Shown one piece after another: positions 16,173-23,642 of a stretch of DNA of 32,793 nt. Each line of letters starts with the position of its first letter. Position 1 is the first letter of the stretch. The notes below the pieces were generated by a model. That model was not told the DNA's origin and did no database searches. It saw only the letters and a list, made by a program, of their open reading frames with translations. Position numbers and translations under genes: made by a program. This DNA comes from Novosphingobium chloroacetimidivorans (GTDB lineage: Bacteria; Pseudomonadota; Alphaproteobacteria; Sphingomonadales; Sphingomonadaceae), in the NCBI RefSeq assembly GCF_014204535.1, contig NZ_JACHLR010000027.1, forward strand, positions 1-32,793. The letters run 5' to 3'.

Positions 16173-18515
16173 TCAGTCGCCCGGCTGCTGCTCCCAGGCC
16201 CGGATGTCGGCGTTGATGCGGTCAAGCAGCGGTTGCACTTCCTCGCGGGTGATGCGCTGGCGCAGACGGCGGTCCAGCGTGGTCGCCATGCCCAGGAACG
16301 AGGACGCGCAGTGCTGGAGAATGTGCTCGGCGTCGTCCTCACTGATCTCCATGCGCTCGGCGATGAAGCCCCGGAAGGCAGCGTGTGCGATCGGAGTTGC
16401 CAGGATAATGCCGGGCTGCGTGTCCCACGTGATCTCGCGGAATCGGCCGACACGCGATCGGGTCTTGAGCGGCGCCTGGAGGCGGATATCGCGGGAGGAC
16501 GCCGCGATCTCGACGATTATGTCGTCGGTATCGAGGATCCAGCACTCCCGAGCCGGGTCGTAGTAGCGCAAGTCATCCGCCGCCAACGCTAAGGTGAGAT
16601 CGACCGTCTCGCCCGGCGCCACATCGGTCTTGATGAATGCCTTGAGTTCGTGCGCCGGTCGGCTGACCCGTGGCTTACCATGCAGCACGTAGACCTGCGT
16701 CGTCTCTCGCCCTGCGACCGCACCGGTGTTGGTCAGCTTGAAGCGAAGGCTTACCGTCTCGCCGTCACGCAATGTGTCGCGGTCGAGCACCAGGTCCGAG
16801 TAGGCGAAACCCGAGTAGCCGATGCCGTGACCGAACGGGAAGAGCAGTTCCGTCTGCAGGGTGTCGTGGCTGCGGTAGCCGACGAAGAGGCCTTCCGAGT
16901 ACACATGCCGGCCATTCTCGCCTGGGTACGTCAAGTAGCCGGGTATCTGGCGCATGGAGCGGGTGAAGCTGGTCGTCAGCTTGCCGGACGGGTTGACCTT
17001 CCCGAATAGAATGTCTGCGACCGCCCCGCCCATTGCCTGTCCCGAGAAGAAGGTGGCGAGCACGGCTGGTACATCGGCCACCCACGGCATCTCGACCGCA
17101 TCCGGGCTCGCGACGACCACGACGGTTCGCGGATTGACCAAGGCGACGGCGGAGATCAACGCGTCCTGTCCTTCGGCGAGAGCCAGCGTGCTACGGTCCG
17201 ATCCCTCGCCATCCCAGCCCACTTCGGTGTTGACGAAGACCACCGCGACATCGGCCTCTCGCGCACCCGCGAGGGCGGCAGCCAGCGCTTCAGGCGATCC
17301 AGTGCCGGGGAAATGGCGGACTTCGCAGTCGCCTGCGAAGGCCTGGATCTCGGCGAGCGGCTGATCGACCCGCGTCGGCGAGGTGGTCGCGCAGCCGGAT
17401 CCCTGGATCACCGCCTCGATCGCGCTGGGCCCGATGATCGCCAGCGATTTCAAGCGCTCGGCCGCGAGCGGCAGCACGGCGCCTTCGTTCTTGAGGAGCA
17501 CGATCGACTCGCCTGCAAGCTTGCGGGCCAGACGGTGGTGGGCATCGTGGTCCAGCGGCTTGGGCTTAACAGCACGACCAGCTTCCGAGCGTCGCACGAG
17601 TTCGACGATCCGGATGCAGGCGGTATCCAGGCTTTCCAGCGAGACCGTACCTGCATTCACCGCCTCCAGCAGTTCGTCGCGGCGGGTGCGACTCTGCGGC
17701 ATATCGAGGTCGTTGCCGGCCCACAGCGAGGCGGGCCGATCCTTGATTCCATGCCAATCCGACATGACGAGCCCGCGATAGCCCCAATCTTCGCGCAGCA
17801 CTGTAGTGAGCAGCCAATGGCTTTCGGCCGCTTGCTCGCCGTTCAGGCGATTGTAGGCGCTCATGACAGTCCACGGATCGGACTTGCCGATGGCGATCTC
17901 GAACCCGCGCAAGTAGATCTCGCGTAGCGCGCGCATATCGACGATCGAGTCCATCGACGTGCGCTCGACCTCACTGTTGTTGCATGCGAAGTGCTTGATC
18001 GAGGCACCCACGCCCTGCCCCTGCAAACCGTTGATCATCGCCGCTGCAAGTTCGCCGGTGACGATCGGGTCTTCGGAGAAATACTCGTAAGCGCGCCCGG
18101 CCAGCGGCGTACGGCGGATGTTCACGCCCGGCCCCAGCAGCACGTCGACGCCCATGGCGCGGCACTCGACACCCAGCGCCTCGCCCATCGCGCGCGCCAG
18201 TTCCACGTCCCACGAACAGGCAAGGCTGGATCCATTGGGGAAACAGGTCGCCGGCTTCATCGAACCCCAGGCGATCTCGACATCGTTGGCCTTGCGATTG
18301 ACAGTGGCAAGGAACGCATCGAGGTCGACTCCGGCTTCCTGCTTCTCGTCGATCTGCGAAATCGAATAGCGCACACCGTATGTGCCGTCGGTCATGACAA
18401 GAGCCGGCAGGCCGAGGCGTTCGACGCCGTGGGTCCGCCACATGCCCTGACCGGTCAGCAGGTCTACCTTCTCATCGGTCGTCATCGCACCCACGAGGTC
18501 GGTCGCTTCTATCAT
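16173..18515 (-). CDS. Glycoside hydrolase family 3 (beta-glucosidase/xylosidase)
   Basis: 780-residue GH3 enzyme removing terminal beta-linked glucose or xylose. The start at 18515 (MIEATDLVGAMTTDEKVDLL) is where family members begin. Domain 1 (about 1-320) has GRAYEYFSEDP (140-150), KHFACNNSE (174-182) for sugar binding, and the nucleophile Asp253 in GLVMSDWHG. Domain 2 starts at LLKNEGAVLPL and contains DGEGSDRSTL, where the acid/base region lies. A fibronectin-III-like domain (RFKLTNTGAVAGRETTQVYV) follows. About 100 residues beyond it (from ITWDTQPGIILATPIA) are an extra helical extension. There is no signal peptide, so it should act in the cytoplasm on glycosides imported by the neighbouring GPH symporter. 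Sugar specificity cannot be fixed by eye. Confidence 0.93.
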   Translation of the reverse strand: MIEATDLVGAMTTDEKVDLLTGQGMWRTHGVERLGLPALVMTDGTYGVRYSISQIDEKQEAGVDLDAFLATVNRKANDVEIAWGSMKPATCFPNGSSLACSWDVELARAMGEALGVECRAMGVDVLLGPGVNIRRTPLAGRAYEYFSEDPIVTGELAAAMINGLQGQGVGASIKHFACNNSEVERTSMDSIVDMRALREIYLRGFEIAIGKSDPWTVMSAYNRLNGEQAAESHWLLTTVLREDWGYRGLVMSDWHGIKDRPASLWAGNDLDMPQSRTRRDELLEAVNAGTVSLESLDTACIRIVELVRRSEAGRAVKPKPLDHDAHHRLARKLAGESIVLLKNEGAVLPLAAERLKSLAIIGPSAIEAVIQGSGCATTSPTRVDQPLAEIQAFAGDCEVRHFPGTGSPEALAAALAGAREADVAVVFVNTEVGWDGEGSDRSTLALAEGQDALISAVALVNPRTVVVVASPDAVEMPWVADVPAVLATFFSGQAMGGAVADILFGKVNPSGKLTTSFTRSMRQIPGYLTYPGENGRHVYSEGLFVGYRSHDTLQTELLFPFGHGIGYSGFAYSDLVLDRDTLRDGETVSLRFKLTNTGAVAGRETTQVYVLHGKPRVSRPAHELKAFIKTDVAPGETVDLTLALAADDLRYYDPARECWILDTDDIIVEIAASSRDIRLQAPLKTRSRVGRFREITWDTQPGIILATPIAHAAFRGFIAERMEISEDDAEHILQHCASSFLGMATTLDRRLRQRITREEVQPLLDRINADIRAWEQQPGD

Positions 18516-18679
18516 CGCAGTTCGTTTCCATCGTCTTGCCAGGCCAGAACTGCCCACTTGCCGGATGGCGCGATGCCGGTCTCCACGCCAATCGGTTTCA
18601 CTGAGCCCCGGCTTCGGAAAAGCCAAATGGACCCGCCACCCGGGCAAAGATAGCCCAGCCTTGAACGGAGCCTGCCCTG

Positions 18680-19849
18680 ATGACGACCATGCAGAACCTG
18701 GATACGCTGATCGCCTTCCCAACGGTGAGCGGCACGCCGAACGCCGATCTGATCACCTGGGCCGAGGTGCAGCTCGAGGCGTGTGGCGCGCAGATCCTCA
18801 AGGTCGCGGGCCCTGTCGCGGGAACGTGGAACCTGTTCGCCACGCTCGGTCCGCGCGACGTGCGCGGCATCCTCCTGTCCGGCCACAGCGACGTGGTGCC
18901 GGTCGCCGAGCAGGACTGGACCAGCGATCCATTTGCGCTCACCGCCAGGGGCGATCGCCTCTACGGTCGTGGCACTGCCGACATGAAGGGCTTCCTCGCC
19001 TGCGCGCTCGCCGCTTTCTCGCGCGCCGCGCCAAGACGAGCCGAGCTACGCGCGCCGTTGCATCTCGCCATCACGTGCGAAGAGGAAGTGGGATGCGTGG
19101 GTGTGCGCACGCTCCTGCCCGAGCTTGGCCGTTTGGCGACGCAGCCGCTGCTGTGCATCGTCGGCGAGCCGACTTCGATGCGGCTTGCCACCGGGCACAA
19201 GGGTAAGCTCGCCTTGCGCGCCACCTGCACCGGGCGCGCCGCCCACTCCGCGCTGCCGATGCAGGGTCTGAACGCGATCTTCCTGGCGTCCGAATTCATC
19301 GAGGCTGTGCGCGCCGAACAGGCCCGCATCGAGCATGAAGGCGTCAGCGACGCCGCATTCGAAGTGCCGTATTCGACCCTTCACGTCGGCACTATCCGCG
19401 GTGGCACCGCGCTCAACATCGTGCCGGAAAGCTGCACCGTCGAGCTGGAACTGCGCTCCATCCCCGGCGAGGACAGCGAAGGCGTGTTCGCGCGATTGTC
19501 GGAGGCTGCCGAGCGCATCGTCGCGCCACACCAGGACCGCGTTCCGGAGGCGCGGATCGCACTGGAGGTGGTCAACAGCTACCCCGGCCTCGACAGCGGC
19601 GAGGACCCCTGGCTGGAGTTCATGACCGCACTGACCGGCACCAACCATCCGATCAAGCTGGCCTTCGGCACCGAAGGCGGGCTGCTGGATCAGGCAATCG
19701 ACGCCGCCGTGGTCGTCTGCGGGCCGGGCTCGATGGACCAGGGGCACAAGCCCGACGAGTTCGTCACCGTGGATCAACTGGCTCGCTGCGACGCAATGCT
19801 CGACGCCGTGATCGAGCGGCTCTGCCGGCCAGCATTCGAGCACGACTGA
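18680..19849 (+). CDS. M20-family deacylase (acetylornithine deacetylase-like)
   Basis: 389-residue metallo-amidohydrolase of the ArgE/DapE/CPG2 group, cleaving an N-acyl bond with two zinc ions. Visible metal and catalytic residues are H69 and D71 (SGHSDVVP), D101 (YGRGTADMKGF), the catalytic Glu pair E134/E135 (TCEEEVG), E163 (GEPT) and a late His in DQGHKPDEFV. The lid dimerisation domain carries KGKLALRATCTGRAAHSALP. The start at 18680 has GGAG nine bases upstream. It is divergent from the GH3 gene (164-base gap with no sugar operator seen) and ends 4 bases from the convergent LysR gene. No arginine-synthesis genes are near. With RidA, DUF1028 and FMO alongside, a catabolic N-deacylase is more likely than true ArgE. 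Confidence 0.9.
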   Translation: MTTMQNLDTLIAFPTVSGTPNADLITWAEVQLEACGAQILKVAGPVAGTWNLFATLGPRDVRGILLSGHSDVVPVAEQDWTSDPFALTARGDRLYGRGTADMKGFLACALAAFSRAAPRRAELRAPLHLAITCEEEVGCVGVRTLLPELGRLATQPLLCIVGEPTSMRLATGHKGKLALRATCTGRAAHSALPMQGLNAIFLASEFIEAVRAEQARIEHEGVSDAAFEVPYSTLHVGTIRGGTALNIVPESCTVELELRSIPGEDSEGVFARLSEAAERIVAPHQDRVPEARIALEVVNSYPGLDSGEDPWLEFMTALTGTNHPIKLAFGTEGGLLDQAIDAAVVVCGPGSMDQGHKPDEFVTVDQLARCDAMLDAVIERLCRPAFEHD

Positions 19850-19853
19850 CGCT

Positions 19854-20774
19854 TCAAAGGTTCAGCATCCCCGGGATCGCGTGTGTGGTGATCGACCGGC
19901 GGCAATGCTCGCCGAACGCTTCGACGGCCCGCGTCTTCCGGATGGTCTTGGCGGTGACCATGCCCAGCTTCATCGGCGGGAAGTCATCGTCGAGGTACAG
20001 GTAGGCCAGTTCACCGCCGTTCAGCGCGGTCGTGCTCTTGGGCCGTGCTGTGAGAAGCGAGAAGCCAAACCCCGACGCGACATAGCTGCGCACCGTCTCC
20101 GCCTGCTCGCTGCGGGCGACAATGTTCAGCGGCAAGCCGGCTTTCCGGAACAGCGATTCGAAATAGTCCCGGCTCACCGGTAAGTCGAGCAGCACGAAGG
20201 GTTGCCCGGCGAGGTCCTTGAGGCTCAGGCTCCCACTCTTGGCAAGCCCGTGCCGCGCGGGCAGCAGGACGTACGTCGGTAACAGGGCCAGCTGCTCGAA
20301 ATTGAGGTCGACGCCTTTCTGTTCGTACGTCAGCGCGATATCGAGCTCGGCGTTGCGCACCTTGGCGATCAGCCCCGCCTCATCATCCTCGAACATCTGC
20401 AACGTGACCTTGGGGTGCGCCTCGGCGAAGCCGACGCACAGCTCGGGAAGGATCAGCGGGGCAAACGTGCGGAACGCTCCGATGCGCAGGGGGCCGCCGA
20501 TGGTAGAGGTCACTTCGTCGGCCAAGTCCTGCAGCGTATCGGCCTGGCGCAGCAGATCGCGCGCCGCCACGAGGAAGCGCTGGCCCGCCGGGGTCAGCGA
20601 GAGACCTTGTGCGTGGTGACGGAAGAACAGCTGCACGCCGAACTCCGCCTCAAGCTGGGAGATCGCAGACGAGATCGACGGCTGCGAAATGCGCACCCGC
20701 TCCGAGGCGAGCGTGATGCTGCTCGCCTCCCCGGCGGCCACGAAGTAGCTCAATTGCTTGAGAGTGAAGCGCAT
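19854..20774 (-). CDS. LysR-family transcriptional regulator
   Basis: 306-residue LysR-type regulator. The start at 20774 gives MRFTLKQLSYFVAAGEASSI, the standard N-terminus of the winged helix; longer readings do not match the family. The recognition region is VRISQPSISSAISQLEAEFG (about 27-46), followed by FFRHHAQGLSLTPAG. The rest is a periplasmic-binding-like effector domain (GPLRIGAFRTFAPLILPELC). It is the last gene of the leftward set FMO-RidA-DUF1028-LysR (77-base gap from DUF1028), so it is likely autoregulated. Symmetric TTCG/CGAA elements upstream of the FMO gene (23281-23334) are candidate targets. It probably responds to the nitrogenous substrate of this module. Confidence 0.93.
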   Translation of the reverse strand: MRFTLKQLSYFVAAGEASSITLASERVRISQPSISSAISQLEAEFGVQLFFRHHAQGLSLTPAGQRFLVAARDLLRQADTLQDLADEVTSTIGGPLRIGAFRTFAPLILPELCVGFAEAHPKVTLQMFEDDEAGLIAKVRNAELDIALTYEQKGVDLNFEQLALLPTYVLLPARHGLAKSGSLSLKDLAGQPFVLLDLPVSRDYFESLFRKAGLPLNIVARSEQAETVRSYVASGFGFSLLTARPKSTTALNGGELAYLYLDDDFPPMKLGMVTAKTIRKTRAVEAFGEHCRRSITTHAIPGMLNL

Positions 20775-20851
20775 CCTGCAGTCTCGGCTTGGTGTCGACG
20801 CGAGGTCGATAGCGCACCGCCATGAGCTTTGCACCTGCCGAGCCTGCGGTC

Positions 20852-21529
20852 TCAAGGGTCGCCGGGCACTCCGTAGGATGGCGCCTGCATCGGATCAATG
20901 CCGCGCGTCACGTAGTCGTGCATCTGCGGTTGCCACAAGACCCATAGGCTGTGCAGCCGTGTGATCGGCGCCTCATCCCAGTCCACGCGCAAGTCGACAA
21001 GCGGCCAGGACTCCCGATCGACGATCAGCAGCCCCGCCGAGTGGACCGGCCCTTCCTCGCCGCCGACCTCAAGCGCGCGATCCATGGCGGCGAGCAGTCG
21101 ATCGGCGAAGTGAAGGTGCGGACGAGCAAGGAACGCCTCGACCATTGCGCGGGGCAAGGCCGGATCGACCAGCATGTTGCCCGCCGCCACCGCGTCCTGC
21201 GCGCAGTGATGGCTATGGCGCCCCAACGCCCTGGCGCCGCTGTGCGCGGCGGTGCGCCCTTGCGCGTCGACCACGGTCAGCTGTCGGAACGGCGCGGTAG
21301 TCCCCGCATGGGTAACGAGGCACGCAAGCGTCGCCTCGGCATTCAGACCTTGCGCGAGGAGATCAAGCCCCGCCGGTCCGAGCCGCGGGTCGGTGATGTT
21401 CTGGGTCGCAACTGCGCCCACGCCGGCACGGGCGTGGGCGCAGCGCGCGGCGACGGCAGGGCTGGATGAGGACAGCGCCATGCCGAACATCCCGGTTTGA
21501 GGGCACCGGGCCGCGATCGAAAAGGTCAT
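20852..21529 (-). CDS. DUF1028 family protein (putative Ntn-hydrolase)
   Basis: 225-residue DUF1028 protein. The start at 21529 (MTFSIAARCPQTGMFGMALSSSSPAVAARC) is the conserved N-terminus; the family opens with T-[FY]-S-I-xA-xD/C. Other conserved blocks are GVGAVATQNITDPRLGP, GLDLLAQGL, GRTAAHSGARALG, AAGNMLV and LLAAMDRALEVGGE...SAGLLIVDR. Structural work on the family points to an Ntn-hydrolase-like fold, suggesting amide hydrolysis; no member is well characterised biochemically to my knowledge. Its ATG overlaps the RidA stop (ATGA), so the two are translationally coupled. Length is that of the single-domain form. Confidence 0.88.
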   Translation of the reverse strand: MTFSIAARCPQTGMFGMALSSSSPAVAARCAHARAGVGAVATQNITDPRLGPAGLDLLAQGLNAEATLACLVTHAGTTAPFRQLTVVDAQGRTAAHSGARALGRHSHHCAQDAVAAGNMLVDPALPRAMVEAFLARPHLHFADRLLAAMDRALEVGGEEGPVHSAGLLIVDRESWPLVDLRVDWDEAPITRLHSLWVLWQPQMHDYVTRGIDPMQAPSYGVPGDP

Positions 21530-21942
21530 TCGGGGATCACCGCCGTCGCTTCGATCTCGACGAGCCACTCGGGCCGGGCGAGCGCGCTGACGACGAGGCC
21601 GGTCGAGACTGGAAACACGCCCTTCAACCAGCGGCCCATCTCGCGGTAGACGTCCTCGCGAAAGCGGATGTCGATCAAGTAGACGACAACGCGGCAGACG
21701 TGCGAGAGATCGCCCCCGGCCTCCTTCATGAGCATCTCGATGTTAGCCATCGCCTTGCGCGCCTGCAGCGTTGCGTCACCTACATGGAGGCTCTCACGCG
21801 TATCGAGGTCCTGAGAGATCTGGCCGCGCACGAACACGGTGCGGCCACTCGCCACGACGGCCTGGCACAAGTCGTTATCCAGCTTCTGCTCGGGGTAGGT
21901 GTCTGCGGTGTTGAACGGGCGGATACGAATATGGGTGGGCAT
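21526..21942 (-). CDS. RidA/YjgF-family protein
   Basis: 138-residue Rid-family protein. Family members form trimers and many hydrolyse enamine/imine intermediates to ketones plus ammonia. Recognisable segments are the N-terminal strand MPTHIRIRPFNTADTYP, FVRGQISQDLDTRESLHVGD, DATLQARKAMANIEMLMKEA, the VVVYLIDIRFREDVYREMGR segment, and ARPEWLVEIEATAVIPE at the end. It differs from archetypal RidA in its N-terminus and may belong to a Rid2-7 type subgroup, which often occurs in catabolic operons. It starts 20 bases after the FMO stop and overlaps DUF1028 by 4 bases. A role in clearing an imine formed by the adjacent flavoprotein is a reasonable inference. Confidence 0.9.
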   Translation of the reverse strand: MPTHIRIRPFNTADTYPEQKLDNDLCQAVVASGRTVFVRGQISQDLDTRESLHVGDATLQARKAMANIEMLMKEAGGDLSHVCRVVVYLIDIRFREDVYREMGRWLKGVFPVSTGLVVSALARPEWLVEIEATAVIPE

Positions 21943-21962
21943 CGGTGTTTCCTCGTCGGATG

Positions 21963-23213
21963 TCAGGCAGCCGTGTCGGTGCGGGCTGCGGTTCGCTCGG
22001 CAATGCGCGCGGCGAGGCGATCGGCATCATGCCAGACGCCCCAGATGAAGGCGGAGGCGCGTCGCGTCAGCCACGGGAGCCCTAGAAAGAACAGCCCCGG
22101 CTCTTTCGAAACACCGCCGACGTGGACCGGCGCGCCCTTGGCATCGAATGTATCCGCATCGACCCAGCCGAAATCGAAGGTGAAGCCGGTCGCCCAGACA
22201 ATCGTTTTCACGCCTGCAGCGGCAAGGTCCAGCTCGGTCAGCGGATCGGTCACGCAGTCCGGGTCGGGCAGCAATTGCCGCGCCTCGGGCTCTTCCGGCA
22301 AGTCCAGCCCATGCTCGGCAGCATACGCATCGGCCTGATCCAGGACCGACAGGAAATCGGCATCGCCAAGCGCGATGTTCCGCCCTAGGTCGCTCGCAAA
22401 ACGCACCGCTCCATCATGGAACGCCTCGGTGCGGCCGACCAGCACGATGCCGCGGGACGCAAGCTCCCTGAAGTCGACTGTGTGCCCGCCGCGGGCACCG
22501 CTGACCGCAATCGTGACATGCTCCTTGCCGGGCACCACCTCGGTCGCATCCCAATGACCGAGCGCACCTAGCCACCAGCAGAAATCCTTCCCCCTGTAGC
22601 GGCGCGGGGGGCGGTTGTGCGGGCCGACCGAAAGGTAGACCTGGCGCCCGGCACCGGCGAGCTCGTCGGCGATCTGCACGCCGGACGATCCTGCCCCCAC
22701 GACGAGCACACCGCCTTCAGCCAGTTGCGCGGGGTTGCGGTAAGCGCTGGAGTGCAGCTGCGCTACACCGGCATCGTCCGGCACGATCGGCGGAATACTG
22801 GCCTTCTGGAAAGGGCCTGTGGCAAACACGACATTCGTGGCCGCAATCAGGCCGTGGGTGGTCTCAACCATCCAGCCTTCACCCTGGGGATTACGCGATA
22901 CCGCTGTCACGGTGACACCTTCACGCACGGGAGCATCGATTTGGCGCGCGAATGTCTCGAAATAAGCGACGACCTGGTCCTTGGTCGCGAAGCTGTCTGG
23001 ATCGACGTTAGCGAACTCGAGGTCGGCAAAGCGATCGTGCCAGGCGGGGCCGTTGGCTACCAACGAATCCCAGCGACGGCTTCGCCAACTCTCCGCGACA
23101 CGGTCGCGCTCGACAATCAGGTGCTTGAGGCCGCGTTTGGCCAGATGCGCGCTCATCGCAAGGCCTGCCTGACCGCCGCCGATAATCAGCGTGTCGACCG
23201 TGGAAAAAATCAT
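21963..23213 (-). CDS. FMO/YUCCA-like flavin-dependent monooxygenase
   Basis: 416-residue NAD(P)H/FAD oxidoreductase of the class B flavin monooxygenase type. The start at 23213 (MIFSTVDTLIIGGGQAGLAM) follows AAGGGGC. The FAD motif is GGGQAG (12-17), with ERDRVAESWRSRRWDSLVAN after it, as in CzcO/YUCCA-like enzymes. The NADPH motif is VVGAGSSGVQIADEL (about 170). Between them lies an FMO fingerprint-like segment ending QLHSSAYR, and ATGF occurs near the C-terminus (VWATGFTFDFGW). These enzymes N- or S-oxygenate or do Baeyer-Villiger chemistry. It is the first gene of the RidA/DUF1028/LysR set, which points to a nitrogen-containing substrate. A cytosolic location is expected. Confidence 0.9.
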   Translation of the reverse strand: MIFSTVDTLIIGGGQAGLAMSAHLAKRGLKHLIVERDRVAESWRSRRWDSLVANGPAWHDRFADLEFANVDPDSFATKDQVVAYFETFARQIDAPVREGVTVTAVSRNPQGEGWMVETTHGLIAATNVVFATGPFQKASIPPIVPDDAGVAQLHSSAYRNPAQLAEGGVLVVGAGSSGVQIADELAGAGRQVYLSVGPHNRPPRRYRGKDFCWWLGALGHWDATEVVPGKEHVTIAVSGARGGHTVDFRELASRGIVLVGRTEAFHDGAVRFASDLGRNIALGDADFLSVLDQADAYAAEHGLDLPEEPEARQLLPDPDCVTDPLTELDLAAAGVKTIVWATGFTFDFGWVDADTFDAKGAPVHVGGVSKEPGLFFLGLPWLTRRASAFIWGVWHDADRLAARIAERTAARTDTAA

Positions 23214-23280
23214 GGATGCCCCTTCGATATGGCGCAGGCGTATCGGCGCACGGTGCGCTGCCCCTCCCCCAATCGGAGCT

Positions 23281-23334
23281 TTCGAACTTTCGAAAAATAA
23301 CGAATTGGCTTGGCTTTGCTTCGGTTTTTCCGAA
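23281..23334 (-). promoter_or_regulatory. Candidate LysR-type operator cluster upstream of FMO
   Basis: TTCGAACTTTCGAA (23281-23294) and a perfect interrupted palindrome TTCGG-TTTTT-CCGAA (23320-23334) lie 68-121 bases upstream of the FMO start. Paired dyads with TTCG/CGAA half-sites at such spacing resemble LysR activation and repression sites, and the LysR gene is in this operon. The assignment is inference from symmetry and position. Confidence 0.45.
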
Positions 23335-23543
23335 TGGCCCGACGCCGCGAGAAATGCGGGAAAAGGGGACGCACTAGCCACGTTCATCCGCTGAAACTTC
23401 GCTGATGATCGTCGCTGCGGGTGGAGCTCTCACCCGATCACGCGTTATCTGTAGATTAAGGCGCCCAATGCGCGCCCTTAAACCCGATATCCGCACCGGC
23501 AAGCTCATCCCCGGCAATGTCGATCGACTTTCCAGCAAAGCGA

Positions 23544-23586
23544 TCACGATCGGCAAGAACCGCTGCGGCAATCGTGCCGATCGTGA
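23544..23586. repeat. 12-base inverted repeat after the GH43 gene
   Basis: TCACGATCGGCA (23544-23555) and its exact reverse complement TGCCGATCGTGA (23575-23586) are separated by 19 bases. It sits 57 bases past the stop of the leftward GH43 gene, without a T-run. It may work as a transcript 3'-end hairpin. Confidence 0.55.
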
Positions 23587-23642
23587 GCAGGGCGACCTGA
23601 CGCCGATGAGGCGCGCCAACTCCTCCGTGCGCCGCCCTCACC

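Larger units (their letters stand above)
23214..23642. other. Gap between FMO operon promoter and GH43 gene
   Basis: 429 bases. The part nearest FMO (23214-23400) holds its promoter and symmetric operator-like elements (separate entry). The rest (23400-23642) contains several short open stretches in both directions, none with family resemblance, and a 12-base inverted repeat at 23544-23586. I see no gene here. Confidence 0.5.

Noticed and set aside
18680..19849. Biosynthetic argE (arginine pathway)
   Set aside because: No arginine genes nearby and the neighbours are catabolic; annotated only as an M20 deacylase, without a gene symbol.
23374..23619. Open frame in the gap between FMO and GH43
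   Set aside because: No ribosome site, no family resemblance, and it crosses an inverted repeat.
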